From: B30-G6 sp963701385
Lineage (GTDB): Bacteria > Desulfobacterota > Desulfobacteria > Desulfobacterales > B30-G6
NCBI GenBank assembly: GCA_963701385.1
Contig: CAVOZW010000012.1
Coordinates: forward strand, 47,553 to 111,552
Reading direction: 5' to 3'
DNA: 64,000 nt
In this document: piece after piece, positions 28,188-38,202 of the stretch
Layout of the letters: each line of letters starts with the position of its first letter
Position numbering within the stretch: position 1 is the first letter of the stretch
Made by a program: the position numbers and the translations under genes
Notes under the pieces: generated by a model
Databases searched by the model: none
Told to the model about the DNA's origin: nothing
What the model saw: only the letters and a program-made list of their open reading frames with translations

Positions 28188-28477
28188 CTTGATCTCCATA
28201 TAAATTCATTGCACGAAGTTATGAAACGCGACCTTGTCGCTTGTTTTTAGGGTCTGGCTATCGCAGACGCCCGTCGTTTTGGCAATTAGCATAAACTCAG
28301 GCTAAAATAAGTGTCTTTCAAGGAATGTCAACTTAGGCTGACGTGTACAATGATCCTGCTGTCCCGGGCAAACAAAGTTTGGGATGGCGTGTTACCCTTA
28401 CCTTACCTGAGACGATCTTTCGATCTGGTAACGATCGATAATACCATCTAATATTCGTGCGCTAAAAGCGCGACAAA

Positions 28478-29854
28478 TTAGATTTCGGGGAAGATTTTGC
28501 CTGGATTGAGAATACCCTTGGGGTCGAATAGCGTCTTGATCTGTTTCATCCAATGGAGGCTTTTTCCATGTTCTGCCGGCATGTAAGCCTTCTTGCCGAT
28601 ACCGACGCCGTGCTCGCCGGTTGCCGTACCGCCATATGAAATCGCCTTGGAAACCAACTCCCGGCTGATGTCTTCGATCAACTTCCAGTCGTCCAGATTA
28701 TTTTTCCTGCCGGCCAAATTCAGATGCAGATTGCCGTCCCCGGCATGACTGAAAGCATACCCTGGGATACCTGCGCTGTCAGTAGCCAAGCGGGCGCTGG
28801 CAATGATATCCGGGTAGGCTGTCATCGGGACCGCTACGTCGATGACCTGGGTACCACAGTCCGGATGGGCTCTGATCACCATTTCTCCCAGTTCATGCCG
28901 GGCCTCGAAAAAGCGGTTGCGTTCATCCCTGCCCAAGCCCCTTTGAAAACCAAGATGACCTGCATCCTTACAGATCTCTTCCACCATATCCAGAATCTCC
29001 ACAAGATAAGACATGGAGGGCCCGTGAAACTCGGTAAAAAGCGTGGGGGATTCCGTTAGCCCCAGATGCTTTTCCTGATTGAAAAGCCTGATGCAGGCAG
29101 GGTCCAGAAGCTCCAGCGATGCCGGGTCAAGTCCGGATCGCATGATTTCCACCACTGCCTCGCTGGCCGTTTGTATGGAGGGAAACGTCACGATTGCGGC
29201 AGAGTATTCTTCCGGAAGGCCAACCAAGCGTAGGGTTGCCTCTACCACAATGCCGAGAGTTCCTTCGGATCCGACAAACAGATGCAGCAGATCGTATCCT
29301 GATGATGACTTTGCAGAGCGTGACCCGGTCGCGATGATTTCACCGTTGGCCAGCACAAGGGTGAGTTTCAGAACATAATCCTTGGTTGAACCGTAGTGAA
29401 CCGTTCGTGTGCCGCTGGCGTTGTTGGCGATCATACCACCGATGGTGGCCCTGGCACCGGGGTCGGGTGGAAAAAAAAGACCACTATGCTTGAGATGGTC
29501 GTTCAAGTCCTGATAGACAAGGCCTGGTTCAACATCCACCTGAAAATCTTCCGTTTTTACGGCCAGAATTTTGTCCATACGAGAAAAATCGAGTACAATG
29601 CCTCTTTGAACCGGAATCGGATTCCCTTCAAGGCTTGAACCGGACCCCCATCCAACGATGGGAATGCAGTGGTCGTTGGCAAACGTCACCACAGCGGCCA
29701 CTTCATCCCGGCTCTGTGGCCAGATAACGACCTCGGGACGGACGGGCGCATGCTGGGACTGATCCTTGGCATGCAGGTCCAACACCGAGGTTCCGGTGGA
29801 GATGCGCTCGGGCGAAACGATCAGGGAAAGATCCTTGATATGGGTTTGGGTCAT
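28478..29854 (-). CDS. FAD-linked 2-hydroxyacid dehydrogenase (GlcD / D-lactate dehydrogenase type)
   Basis: 458 residues. The FAD-binding PCMH domain shows GWGSGSSLEGN, PDPGARATIGGMIANNASGT and SEGTLGIVVEATLRL. The C-terminal FAD-oxidase domain contains SHAGDGNLHLN and the histidine-containing GTATGEHGVGIGK. Enzymes of this family oxidise D-lactate or glycolate and pass electrons to an iron-sulfur partner or quinone; no such partner gene is adjacent. ATG 29854 gives a normal-length N-terminus; a TTG 18 codons upstream also stays in frame. Confidence 0.88.
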   Translation of the reverse strand: MTQTHIKDLSLIVSPERISTGTSVLDLHAKDQSQHAPVRPEVVIWPQSRDEVAAVVTFANDHCIPIVGWGSGSSLEGNPIPVQRGIVLDFSRMDKILAVKTEDFQVDVEPGLVYQDLNDHLKHSGLFFPPDPGARATIGGMIANNASGTRTVHYGSTKDYVLKLTLVLANGEIIATGSRSAKSSSGYDLLHLFVGSEGTLGIVVEATLRLVGLPEEYSAAIVTFPSIQTASEAVVEIMRSGLDPASLELLDPACIRLFNQEKHLGLTESPTLFTEFHGPSMSYLVEILDMVEEICKDAGHLGFQRGLGRDERNRFFEARHELGEMVIRAHPDCGTQVIDVAVPMTAYPDIIASARLATDSAGIPGYAFSHAGDGNLHLNLAGRKNNLDDWKLIEDISRELVSKAISYGGTATGEHGVGIGKKAYMPAEHGKSLHWMKQIKTLFDPKGILNPGKIFPEI

Positions 29855-29917
29855 GGGTGTGAAATTCAATCGATGGCTCCCTTGCAATATTGAATCAGAT
29901 ATGGACAATCAGGGGCT

Positions 29918-31454
29918 TCAGCGTGCATATTTGCCCCGGTCCAGGTTTCGGTATTGAACCGCTTCTGCGACATGACGTTCCAGCAGTTCCGGTCTGTCTT
30001 CAATATCCGCGATAGTGCGACCAATTTTTAAGATCCGATTGTGAGCACGCGCCGAAAGCCCCAGTTTGTCGATGGCGGTTTCAAGCAAGCGATGACTGGC
30101 TTCATCGATAAGGCAGTAACGTTTGATCTGTCGGCTGTTCATCTGGGCATTGCAATATATTTTTGTACGCTTGAATCGACGAGATTGAATGGCCCGTGCG
30201 GCGGCCACCCGGGTCCTAATACGCGCTGAAGACTCCGAATTTCCAATGCCTTTCAAGGCATGGTAGGGCACCGCCGGCACCTCGACATGAATGTCGATGC
30301 GGTCCAGCAAGGGCCCGGATATTTTTGAACGGTATCGATGAATTTGGTGAAAAGTACACCGGCAATCATGCTTGGGGTCGGAAAAATAGCCGCAGGGGCA
30401 TGGGTTCATGGCTGCCACCAGCATGAAACTGGATGGGTAGGTGATGGTCGAGGCCGCACGAGAGATGGTAACCTTTAGATCCTCCAGCGGTTGCCGGAGT
30501 ACCTCCAGAACATGTTTTTTATATTCAGACAGCTCATCCAGGAAAAGAACCCCGTTGTGAGCCAGGCTAACCTCGCCCGGCTTGGGAATGTGCCCGCCGC
30601 CTATCAGACCGGCATCCGAGATCGTGTGGTGAGGAGACCGGAAGGGTCTTTTCGTAACCAAGGCCTGTCCTTTTTCGAGCCTTCCTATGACACTGAAAAT
30701 CTTGGTCGTCTCGATAGCTTCCTCGAATGTCAAGGGAGGCAGGATCGTCGGAAGACGTTTGGCTAGCATGGTTTTCCCGGAACCTGGCGCACCGACCATA
30801 ATGAGATTATGCCCGCCGGCAGCGGCGATTTCCATGGCCCTTTTCACATGTTCCTGCCCCATGACATCGGCAAAATCGTTTTCAGACCGGTTTTGGGAAT
30901 CAAACAGATCCTTCAGATTTGCCCTTACAACATCAATCTCTACAAGACCGCGCAGAAAATCAACGACCTGAGAAAGCGTTTTGGCCGGATAGACATTCAT
31001 GGCATTGACAACAGACGCTTCACGCCCATTGTCATAGGGTACAATAATACCCTGGCAGCCCGCCTTTTGAGCGGCAATCGCCATGGGAAGGCTTCCGTTT
31101 ACCGGTTTGATGCGTCCATCCAGGGAAAGTTCGCCCATAATGGTAAATTGGTTGACACGTTCCTGGGAGATCAGTTTTTCAGCGGCTAAGAATGCCCAAG
31201 GCGATGGGCAGGTCAAAACCGGTGCCTTCTTTTTTGATGTTCGCCGGGGCTAAATTGACGGTGATTCTATTGTCCGGAAAGCAATACCCCGAGTTACTGA
31301 TGGCGGATTTGACACGTTCCTTGCTTTCCTTGACCGCGGCTTCCGGCAATCCAACGGTGGTAAACGTCGGCAATCCTCTAGTAATGTCAACCTCGACTTC
31401 TACCAGGTAAGCATCGATTCCAATGACCGCACTACTTAAAACTTTGGCCAGCAC
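29918..31454 (-). CDS. comM: ComM/YifB-type Mg-chelatase-like AAA+ protein, one frame break
   Basis: About 511 residues when one surplus base near 31187 is removed, which turns PIALGIL-SR* into PIALGILAAEKLIS. The N-terminal domain (VLAKVLSSAVIGIDAYLVEVE) is followed by the AAA+ core with Walker A GAPGSGKTMLAKRL, FRSPHHT, FLDELSEY and NPCPCGYF, and a C-terminal HTH-like part. ComM is a helicase acting in branch migration during natural transformation. GTG 31454 is chosen because it follows a perfect AGGAGGT; the ATG at 31499 lacks one. Confidence 0.85.
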
Positions 31455-31782
31455 GCGACCTCCTAGCTCGGATAGCTCATCATAATTACCCAGAAACATC
31501 TAACACCCAACTCGGATTAGCGTAGCGTATCTGACACAACATATCAATATCCTAAACTGGGTGTTCTAAGCTTTGGTGCCTATCACCGACAGCGACAAGC
31601 ATTTCTTCTTTTAGCGGAGCTGAGCGATTTTTCCCAATAGATGGGCCGAGATCTTGATTAAGAAGGGTTCTAAAAAAAATGTAAGCATACCAGTGGATCT
31701 GTCGAGACTTTTTGCGAACCTTTGATCCGCAAGAGATTGGTGCGAATCGAGATAAAAATCGTTCACTTCAGGATTTAATATC
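31455..31782. other. Divergent intergenic region comM-lpxC
   Basis: No gene is seen. AACACCCA (31502-31509) and TGGGTGTT (31559-31566) form a widely spaced inverted repeat just upstream of comM. The rest is AT-rich without recognised structure until the lpxC promoter. Confidence 0.35.
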
Positions 31783-31810
31783 TTGAAAATATAATATGTT
31801 GATATATAAT
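31783..31810 (+). promoter_or_regulatory. Sigma-70 promoter upstream of lpxC
   Basis: TTGAAA (31783-31788) and a perfect TATAAT (31805-31810) are separated by 16 bases. Transcription would start near 31817, about 35 nt before lpxC. The surroundings are AT-rich, so chance matches are possible. Confidence 0.5.
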
Positions 31811-31853
31811 CGAATAAACCTAAGCTATCGGATATGATACCCTCTCTGTGCAT

Positions 31854-32744
31854 ATGAACAGATATCAAAGAACCTTAAAAACGACGGTAACCTGCTCCGG
31901 AATCGGTGTGCATTCTGGCAAAGAGGTCACTTTGAGCATCCATCCGGCACCTGTCAACCATGGTATCAAATTTGTCAGAACAGACCTGTTGAACAGCCCC
32001 GATATCCGCGCTCATTTCAGCCAGGTGGTCGATACAAGCCTGGCCACCGTTATCGGCTACGATGGGTTTATTATCTCGACCATTGAACATCTGATGGCCA
32101 CGTTTTCAGGCCTTTCTATTGATAATGCACTGGTAAAAATCAATGCGTATGAAATGCCAATAATGGATGGGAGCGCCGGGCCTTTCACTGATTTAATCTT
32201 AAAGGGTGGCATCGCGATACAGGACCGCCCCAAGAGTTATTTTGTCATCAAGCAACCAACCGAATTGAGGGAAGATGGCAAATATGTTGGCATGTATCCG
32301 TCAACCAACTTTAAAATCACCTGTTCCATTGAATATGATCATCCCCTTATCAAACGACAGTCGTGCACCTTTGACATATCGGAGAAAAGTTTTGAAAACG
32401 ATATCAGTCGAGCCCGGACTTTTGGATTTCTACAAGAGTATGAAATGCTCAAACGTTTTGGTCTCGCCAAGGGCGGCTCATTGGATAATGTCGTGGTCGT
32501 CGACCAGGAGGAAATACTGAACCCGGAGGGACTTCGCTATCCAGACGAATTTGTGAGACATAAAATTCTCGATTGCATCGGTGATTTTTCTCTTCTGGGT
32601 ATGCCGATTTTAGGCCATGTCGTCGTTGATAAATCAGGACATGCGTTCAATCATGCGTTCCTGAAAAAACTCTTTTCCGAAAAAGCCTCTTGGGCAACCT
32701 GTAACATGAACCAAGAAATGGCTTCTCAAACCAACAACAGATAA
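31854..32744 (+). CDS. lpxC: UDP-3-O-acyl-N-acetylglucosamine deacetylase
   Basis: About 296 residues. It carries the first committed step of lipid A synthesis, deacetylation by a zinc enzyme. The zinc ligands are visible in TIEHLMA and VRHKILD (His, His and Asp); starting at ATG 31854 places the first at residue 79, as in E. coli. IMDGSAGPF and SRARTFGF are also conserved. An ATG two codons earlier is equally near; neither has a strong ribosome site. Its presence shows an LPS-bearing outer membrane. Confidence 0.93.
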   Translation: MNRYQRTLKTTVTCSGIGVHSGKEVTLSIHPAPVNHGIKFVRTDLLNSPDIRAHFSQVVDTSLATVIGYDGFIISTIEHLMATFSGLSIDNALVKINAYEMPIMDGSAGPFTDLILKGGIAIQDRPKSYFVIKQPTELREDGKYVGMYPSTNFKITCSIEYDHPLIKRQSCTFDISEKSFENDISRARTFGFLQEYEMLKRFGLAKGGSLDNVVVVDQEEILNPEGLRYPDEFVRHKILDCIGDFSLLGMPILGHVVVDKSGHAFNHAFLKKLFSEKASWATCNMNQEMASQTNNR

Positions 32745-32769
32745 CCGGCATGTTAACACGTCCGACAGC

Positions 32770-33342
32770 ATGAAATTACTCAACAAAAAAAATTTCTTGG
32801 GCATCCTGCTGTGTATCGTCATCATGATCCAGCCGCCAATGACATACGCCATGGACGCAAGGCTCAAAAACATTATCGTCACCAACACCAGAGACGACCT
32901 GTTGATCTATCTGACGGTTGAGGGCGCCTTTCGAGAAAATATGGAGACCGCTATTTCAAGCGGTGTCCCCGCCACATTTTCTTTTTTTGTGAACCTCTAT
33001 CAAACACGCAGCTTCTGGTTTGATAAAAATATCTCCGAATTGAAAATCTTGCACACAATCAAATATGACAACCTCAAAAACGAATACATTGTTGAACGTT
33101 CATGGGATGGTCGTCATCAGAGAGTGGTGAAATTCTTTGATGAGGCAAAGAAATTGATGGCCGAAATCGACAGCCTAAAGATCGTAGAACTCAATCGCCT
33201 TGAAAAGGGCAGCCAATATCAAATTCGTGCCAAAGCACAATTGAGTAAGCTGACCCTCCCATTCTATCTTCACTATGTTCTGTTCTTTGTTTCGCTGTGG
33301 GATTTTGAAACCGACTGGTATACGATCGACTTTATTTACTGA
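32770..33342 (+). CDS. DUF4390 exported protein
   Basis: 190 residues with a signal peptide or anchor (about residues 8-27, ending TYAMDA). The rest matches the DUF4390 pattern, with FRENMETAISSGVPATFSFFV and a hydrophobic C-terminal stretch LHYVLFFVSLWDFETDWY. Function is unknown. It lies 25 bp after lpxC and 35 bp before ntrY, in one apparent operon. Confidence 0.75.
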   Translation: MKLLNKKNFLGILLCIVIMIQPPMTYAMDARLKNIIVTNTRDDLLIYLTVEGAFRENMETAISSGVPATFSFFVNLYQTRSFWFDKNISELKILHTIKYDNLKNEYIVERSWDGRHQRVVKFFDEAKKLMAEIDSLKIVELNRLEKGSQYQIRAKAQLSKLTLPFYLHYVLFFVSLWDFETDWYTIDFIY

Positions 33343-33377
33343 CGCCTATCGTTGTTAAGACATTTTACAAAGAAAGC

Positions 33378-35592
33378 ATGGAAACAACCCCCATTTCCAA
33401 CGCAGAGCGCAAACGACGAAAACGGGAATTATTTATCATCATCGGCATCATAGTGCTTGTCGCAATCCTGACGTTTGCAGAAAATCGTGTGATCCGGTTT
33501 GGGGCGGACTTTCCCATATCGAACACCATATTGATGTTTATCTTGATCAATATCAATCTCCTGCTCCTGATCTTGCTTATTTTTCTCGTATTGCGGAATG
33601 TCGTCAAGCTCCTGTATGACAGGAAAAGAAAGGTCATGGGTGCCAAGCTGCGCACCAAACTGGTGGTTGCTTTCATCGCCTTGACACTTTTGCCCACTAT
33701 TGTGCTCTTTTTCTTTTCGATCAATTTTATCACCACCAGTATCGAGTTTTGGTTTAATGTGCCGATCGAACAGGCGCTGGAAAACTCGTTAGGTGTCGGG
33801 AGAAACATTTATACATTTGCCGAGGAAAACAACCGCTTTTTTCTGGAAAGAATCGCCTATCAGATTAAAACAAAAAAGCTCTTCGAGGAAAAAAACCACA
33901 AAGCGTTGTCAAGTTATATCCAGGTCGTTCAACGTGCCTTTAATATTGATGGCGTAGAGGTATATTCACCCAATTCAAAGCGAATAACGTTTGCGCTGAT
34001 GCCCGAACTTGAGGGAAAGCCGTTTAAATCCATTTCCGCTGACTCCTTTCAGCAAAAAATACACCCAAACAAGGTTCGAACCATTTCTGAAAGTATCCAG
34101 GAAGGACAATTGGTCAGAACCATTGGAACGGTGCCCTTCGGTGTGGATCATTCTGATGCAAAAGCCTATCTGGTTCTAAACGATTTGATCCCACCGGATC
34201 TTTCTGAAAAAATGTTTTCCATCTCAAGAGGGTATGAAGAATACCAGCAAATCAAGCTGCTAAAAAGGCCTATCCAGACAACCTACTACATCACCCTTTC
34301 GATCGTTGCGTTATTGGTGGTATTCTGTGCTGTGTGGTTTGGCTTCTATCTGGCAAAGTCGATTACGATTCCCATCATGGCCCTGGCGGATGGAACCAAA
34401 AAGGTGGCAGAGGGAGACCTGAGTTTTTCAATCGGTGCCGTTGCGGACGATGAAATCGGAAGCCTGGTGACATCGTTCAATATGATGACAAAGGACTTAC
34501 GAAGCAACAGAGAGCAGTTAGAGCTCTCGGCTCGCATGTTGCGCGAACGAAATATTGAAATCGAAGCACGACGCCAGTATATCGAAATTGTTTTGAGAAA
34601 CGTCTCAGCCGGTGTTGTTACGCTGGACGCCGAGGGCATCGTCACAACCATCAATAAATCCGCGGAAAAAATGTTGAAATTACAGGCAGGTCGGGTTTTA
34701 AATGCCAGCTACCAAAATCTTCTCTGGGGGCAGCATCTGAGGTCTTGCACAGAAGGTGGTGGACAGCCTGGCAAGCTCTCGGGAAAAAGCGGTGGAAATG
34801 CCGCTGAAGCTTACCATCAGCGGCAGGCCAAGGAGTTTTCTGGTCAGTCTCAATTCATTGACCGACGATACGGGCAGACATATGGGCATCGTGATGGTAT
34901 TTGATGATCTCACCGAGCTTGAAAAAGCACAGCGCATGGCTGCCTGGCGTGAAGTGGCCAGAAGGATCGCGCATGAAGTCAAAAATCCACTCACCCCGAT
35001 TACCCTCTCAGCCCAAAGACTGAAGCGAAAATACTCCAAGACACTCCAAGAACCTATTTTTGACGAGTGCACCAAAACGATTATCGATCATGTTGAATTG
35101 ATACAAAACCTCGTCAACGAGTTTTCATCTTTTGCCAGATTTCCGACGGCAAACCCAAAACCATGCAAACTGCTGCCGATTATCGAAGAAACCGTTGCAC
35201 TTTACAAAGAAGGCCATCCGGATATTCAATTCTCAATTCATGCAATTGACACCATACCGACGCTCAATCTCGACCGGCAACAAATCAAGCAGGCTATGAT
35301 TAATTTGGTGGACAACGCCATTACCGCCATACGGCAAAAAGGGATTGTCACCCTATCGCTGACTCACAACAAAGAAAGCAATCATGTTCGCATTGAAGTG
35401 GCAGACAACGGTACCGGTATCTCAGACGAAGTTAAACGGCGACTCTTTGAACCCAATTTTTCAACCAAGAAAACCGGGATGGGTCTTGGACTGACCATCG
35501 TGAGCACCATCATCAACGATCACCATGGAACCATTCGAGTCCAAGATAATGAGCCGCAGGGTGCCCGGTTTATTGTCGAGCTGCCGGCCTAA
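33378..35592 (+). CDS. ntrY: NtrY-type sensor histidine kinase, one frame break
   Basis: About 737 residues. Two N-terminal membrane helices, another near residues 85-110 and one near 300-325 frame a periplasmic region. Then come HAMP (SITIPIMALADGTKKVAEGDLSF), PAS, HisKA (RRIAHEVKNPLTPI) and HATPase (NLVDNAITAI, DNGTGIS, GMGLGLTIV). The frame breaks near 34738-34745: the first frame reads LLWGQHL and the next GLAQKVVDSLAS, one surplus base. If real, the break would separate sensing and kinase parts. It is followed by its response regulator. Confidence 0.85.
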
Positions 35593-35693
35593 AAAAGATT
35601 CCAGGGGTCACGCCACGACCCAAAAAATGCAACGAACACAATAAACCCTCTTTTCCGACGCGATTGGAAAAGAAACCCAATCGAGGACACAAC

Positions 35694-37076
35694 ATGTTCC
35701 CATCAGTCTTGATCGTTGACGACGAGCCCTCCATATTGCAAACGCTAGGAGGCCTTCTGTCAGATGAAGGATTTGAGGTCATCACCGCTCCCAATGGATA
35801 CGAAGCATTGAAAATTATCGATGCAGAATCTCCTGACCTGGTATTACTGGATATCTGGATGCCGGGAATCGATGGTATCGAAACGTTAAAGGAGATTAGA
35901 AGGGAGAATCCCACCGTACAGGTTATTATCATCACCGGTCACGGCACCATTGAAACAGCCGTTAAGGCCACCAAACTCGGCGCCTTCGACTTGATCGAAA
36001 AACCCCTGTCTATCGACAAGGTCATCCTGTCTATCAACAACGCCCTGAATTTCAGGAGACTGGAAGAAGAGAATCGCTACCTGCGCCGAAAGACCCTGCA
36101 GAAGAATTCAATCGATGGCCACAGCCCATTGGTTTCGGAGCTCAGAAAACAGATCGATACCGTAGCGCCAACCGGTTCCTGGGTGCTCATTAATGGCGAA
36201 AACGGCACCGGAAAAGAGCTCGTTGCGCGTACAATCCATCAACTGAGCTCCCGATCGGAGTATCCCTTGATCGATGTTAATTGTGCCGCCATACCCGAAG
36301 AACTGATTGAAAGCGAGCTTTTCGGTCATGAAAAAGGTTCCTTTGCCGGCGCAGTCACCAAAAAGATCGGCAAATTCGAACTGGCCAGCAACGGCACCAT
36401 ATTTTTTGATGAAATTGGGGATATGAGCCTGGTAACACAGGCCAAAATATTGAGAGTACTCCAGGAACAGCAGTTTCAGCGTGTTGGCGGAAGCCGAACC
36501 TTGAAGGTAAATGTCAGGGTCATTGCGGCCAGCAATAAAGATCTCAAAAAAGAAATCACAGCCGGTAAATTCAGGGAAGATCTTTTCTACCGAATCAATG
36601 TTGTGCCGATTACCGTGCCGGCTCTCAGGGATCGTCAGGAGGATATTGCACTCCTCGTTGAAACGTTTTTAAATGAAAACGTGAAAAAAGGTCTGGGATC
36701 TCGGAAAAAAATTACCGAAAACGCACTGCGACTCTTACAGGCATATGAATGGCCTGGCAATGTCAGGGAACTTAAAAATTTACTGGAACGACTGACCATT
36801 ATGGTTGATAATGACCTGATTGATGTGTCCGACCTTCCATCACCCTACAATCCCCTGGATTCAGAAGCCTCCCGTATCGGTAATCTGCCGTTACTCGCCA
36901 TCGACACTTTGAAAGACGCAAAAAAAACATTCGAAAAAGAATTTATTCAAATAAAATTGCTGGAAAACGACAACAACGTTTCAAAAACAGCCAAGGCAAT
37001 CGGTGTAGAGAGAAGTTATCTGCATAAGCTCATCAAGCGCATCACATCGAAGCAGGGATCTGCTGGAGGCAAGTAA
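35694..37076 (+). CDS. ntrX: NtrX-type response regulator with altered sigma-54 loop
   Basis: 460 residues: receiver domain (phosphorylation Asp about residue 53 in VLLDIWMPG), AAA+ domain (Walker A GENGTGKE, FFDEIGDMS, WPGNVRELKN) and Fis-type HTH (AIGVERSYLHKLIK). The loop that normally reads GAFTGA reads GSFAGA, so the threonine that touches sigma-54 is Ala. In such proteins sigma-54 activation is doubtful, and they may act as ordinary activators or repressors. ATG 35694 follows GAGGAC; the upstream in-frame ATG 35664 would add residues outside the receiver fold. Confidence 0.88.
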   Translation: MFPSVLIVDDEPSILQTLGGLLSDEGFEVITAPNGYEALKIIDAESPDLVLLDIWMPGIDGIETLKEIRRENPTVQVIIITGHGTIETAVKATKLGAFDLIEKPLSIDKVILSINNALNFRRLEEENRYLRRKTLQKNSIDGHSPLVSELRKQIDTVAPTGSWVLINGENGTGKELVARTIHQLSSRSEYPLIDVNCAAIPEELIESELFGHEKGSFAGAVTKKIGKFELASNGTIFFDEIGDMSLVTQAKILRVLQEQQFQRVGGSRTLKVNVRVIAASNKDLKKEITAGKFREDLFYRINVVPITVPALRDRQEDIALLVETFLNENVKKGLGSRKKITENALRLLQAYEWPGNVRELKNLLERLTIMVDNDLIDVSDLPSPYNPLDSEASRIGNLPLLAIDTLKDAKKTFEKEFIQIKLLENDNNVSKTAKAIGVERSYLHKLIKRITSKQGSAGGK

Positions 37077-37080
37077 GGCC

Positions 37081-37635
37081 TTGAGAATCATCAGTGGTAC
37101 GCTTAGAGGAAAAAAACTGCACCCCTTTCATGGCAAAGGCATTCGCCCCACCTCCGACCGGACAAGGGAAGCCATCTTCAACATCCTGTTTGATCGTGTA
37201 CCCGGGAGCGTTGTTTTAGATCTATTTTCCGGCAGCGGTGCTTTAGGGATTGAGGCGCTGAGCAGGGGGGCCAGTATGGCAACCTTTATCGATACAGCAC
37301 CTGACGCTCTTTCGCTGCTGGAAAAAAATCTACGCTCATGCGGTCTCCAAGAGCGCGCGCGGATCATTGCATGGGACATCGAACGCAACCTGAACTGCCT
37401 TCAATACCCTGGCCACCCGTATAACCTCATCTTTTTGGATCCGCCCTATTACAGCGGTATGGCCCTGCCGACGCTAAGACACCTGAAGGAAAGCCGTGCC
37501 CTGATGACAGGCGCGTGTCTTGTCCTGGAACATGGCAATGCCGACGAACTGCCCTTGCCTTTGGCCGATTTCAGTCTCTTGGATCAAAGACGGTATGGAA
37601 AAACCCTTGTTTCTTTTTTGAGTTATATGCTATGA
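37081..37635 (+). CDS. rsmD: 16S rRNA (guanine-966-N2)-methyltransferase
   Basis: 184 residues, with RIISGTLRGKKL at the start, VLDLFSGSGALGIEALSRGA for SAM binding and the catalytic LDPPYY. It methylates G966 of 16S rRNA. The start is a TTG five bases after the ntrX stop, with GGAGG inside the end of ntrX. Confidence 0.9.
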   Translation: MRIISGTLRGKKLHPFHGKGIRPTSDRTREAIFNILFDRVPGSVVLDLFSGSGALGIEALSRGASMATFIDTAPDALSLLEKNLRSCGLQERARIIAWDIERNLNCLQYPGHPYNLIFLDPPYYSGMALPTLRHLKESRALMTGACLVLEHGNADELPLPLADFSLLDQRRYGKTLVSFLSYML

Positions 37636-37713
37636 TTTTTTTTTACCGTTATAAAAAATATATTGCTTAACGACCTGTTATTATAGCTGATTTTTTATGG
37701 AGGCTGAAAAGGA

Positions 37714-38202
37714 ATGAAAAAAATTGCAATCTATCCAGGCTCTTTCGATCCGGTTACCAATGGCCATCTCGATATCGTTGAAAGGGGGCTGTCTATATTC
37801 GACAAAATCATTGTGGCCATTTTGTTGAATCCATCCAAAGAATCTTTTTTTTCTGTAGAAGAGCGTATGGAAATGTTGCAGCTCAGTATGAAAAAATTTA
37901 ATCGAGTCGAATTTGATATATTCGACGGACTCCTGGTGGACTATGCCCACCAGAGAAAAGCCAATGCCATTTTACGGGGCATGCGGGCCGTGTCCGACTT
38001 TGAATATGAGTTCCAGATGGCCTTAATGAACCGAAGACTGAGGCGCGATATTCAAACCGTATTCCTGATGACCGGCCTGCGCTGGATATTCACCAGCTCG
38101 TCGATCATCAAGGAGGCTGCGCAATTCGGTGGCGATATCAACGACATGGTTCCGCCGATCGTCAATAAGAAACTCAAAAAAAAATATGGTAAAACAACAT
38201 GA
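37714..38202 (+). CDS. coaD: Phosphopantetheine adenylyltransferase
   Basis: 162 residues. YPGSFDPVTNGHLDIVERG holds the nucleotidyltransferase motif, and AILRGMRAVSDFEYE and TSSSIIKEAA are conserved. It makes dephospho-CoA. rsmD-coaD is a common pair. The stop overlaps the next gene by 4 bp. Confidence 0.95.
   Translation: MKKIAIYPGSFDPVTNGHLDIVERGLSIFDKIIVAILLNPSKESFFSVEERMEMLQLSMKKFNRVEFDIFDGLLVDYAHQRKANAILRGMRAVSDFEYEFQMALMNRRLRRDIQTVFLMTGLRWIFTSSSIIKEAAQFGGDINDMVPPIVNKKLKKKYGKTT

Noticed and set aside
28188..28477. Gap between the zinc-ribbon and FAD-dehydrogenase genes
   Set aside because: Only weak hairpins such as CAAAC-AAA-GTTTG and GCGC-TAAAA-GCGC; no RNA gene or ORF could be supported.
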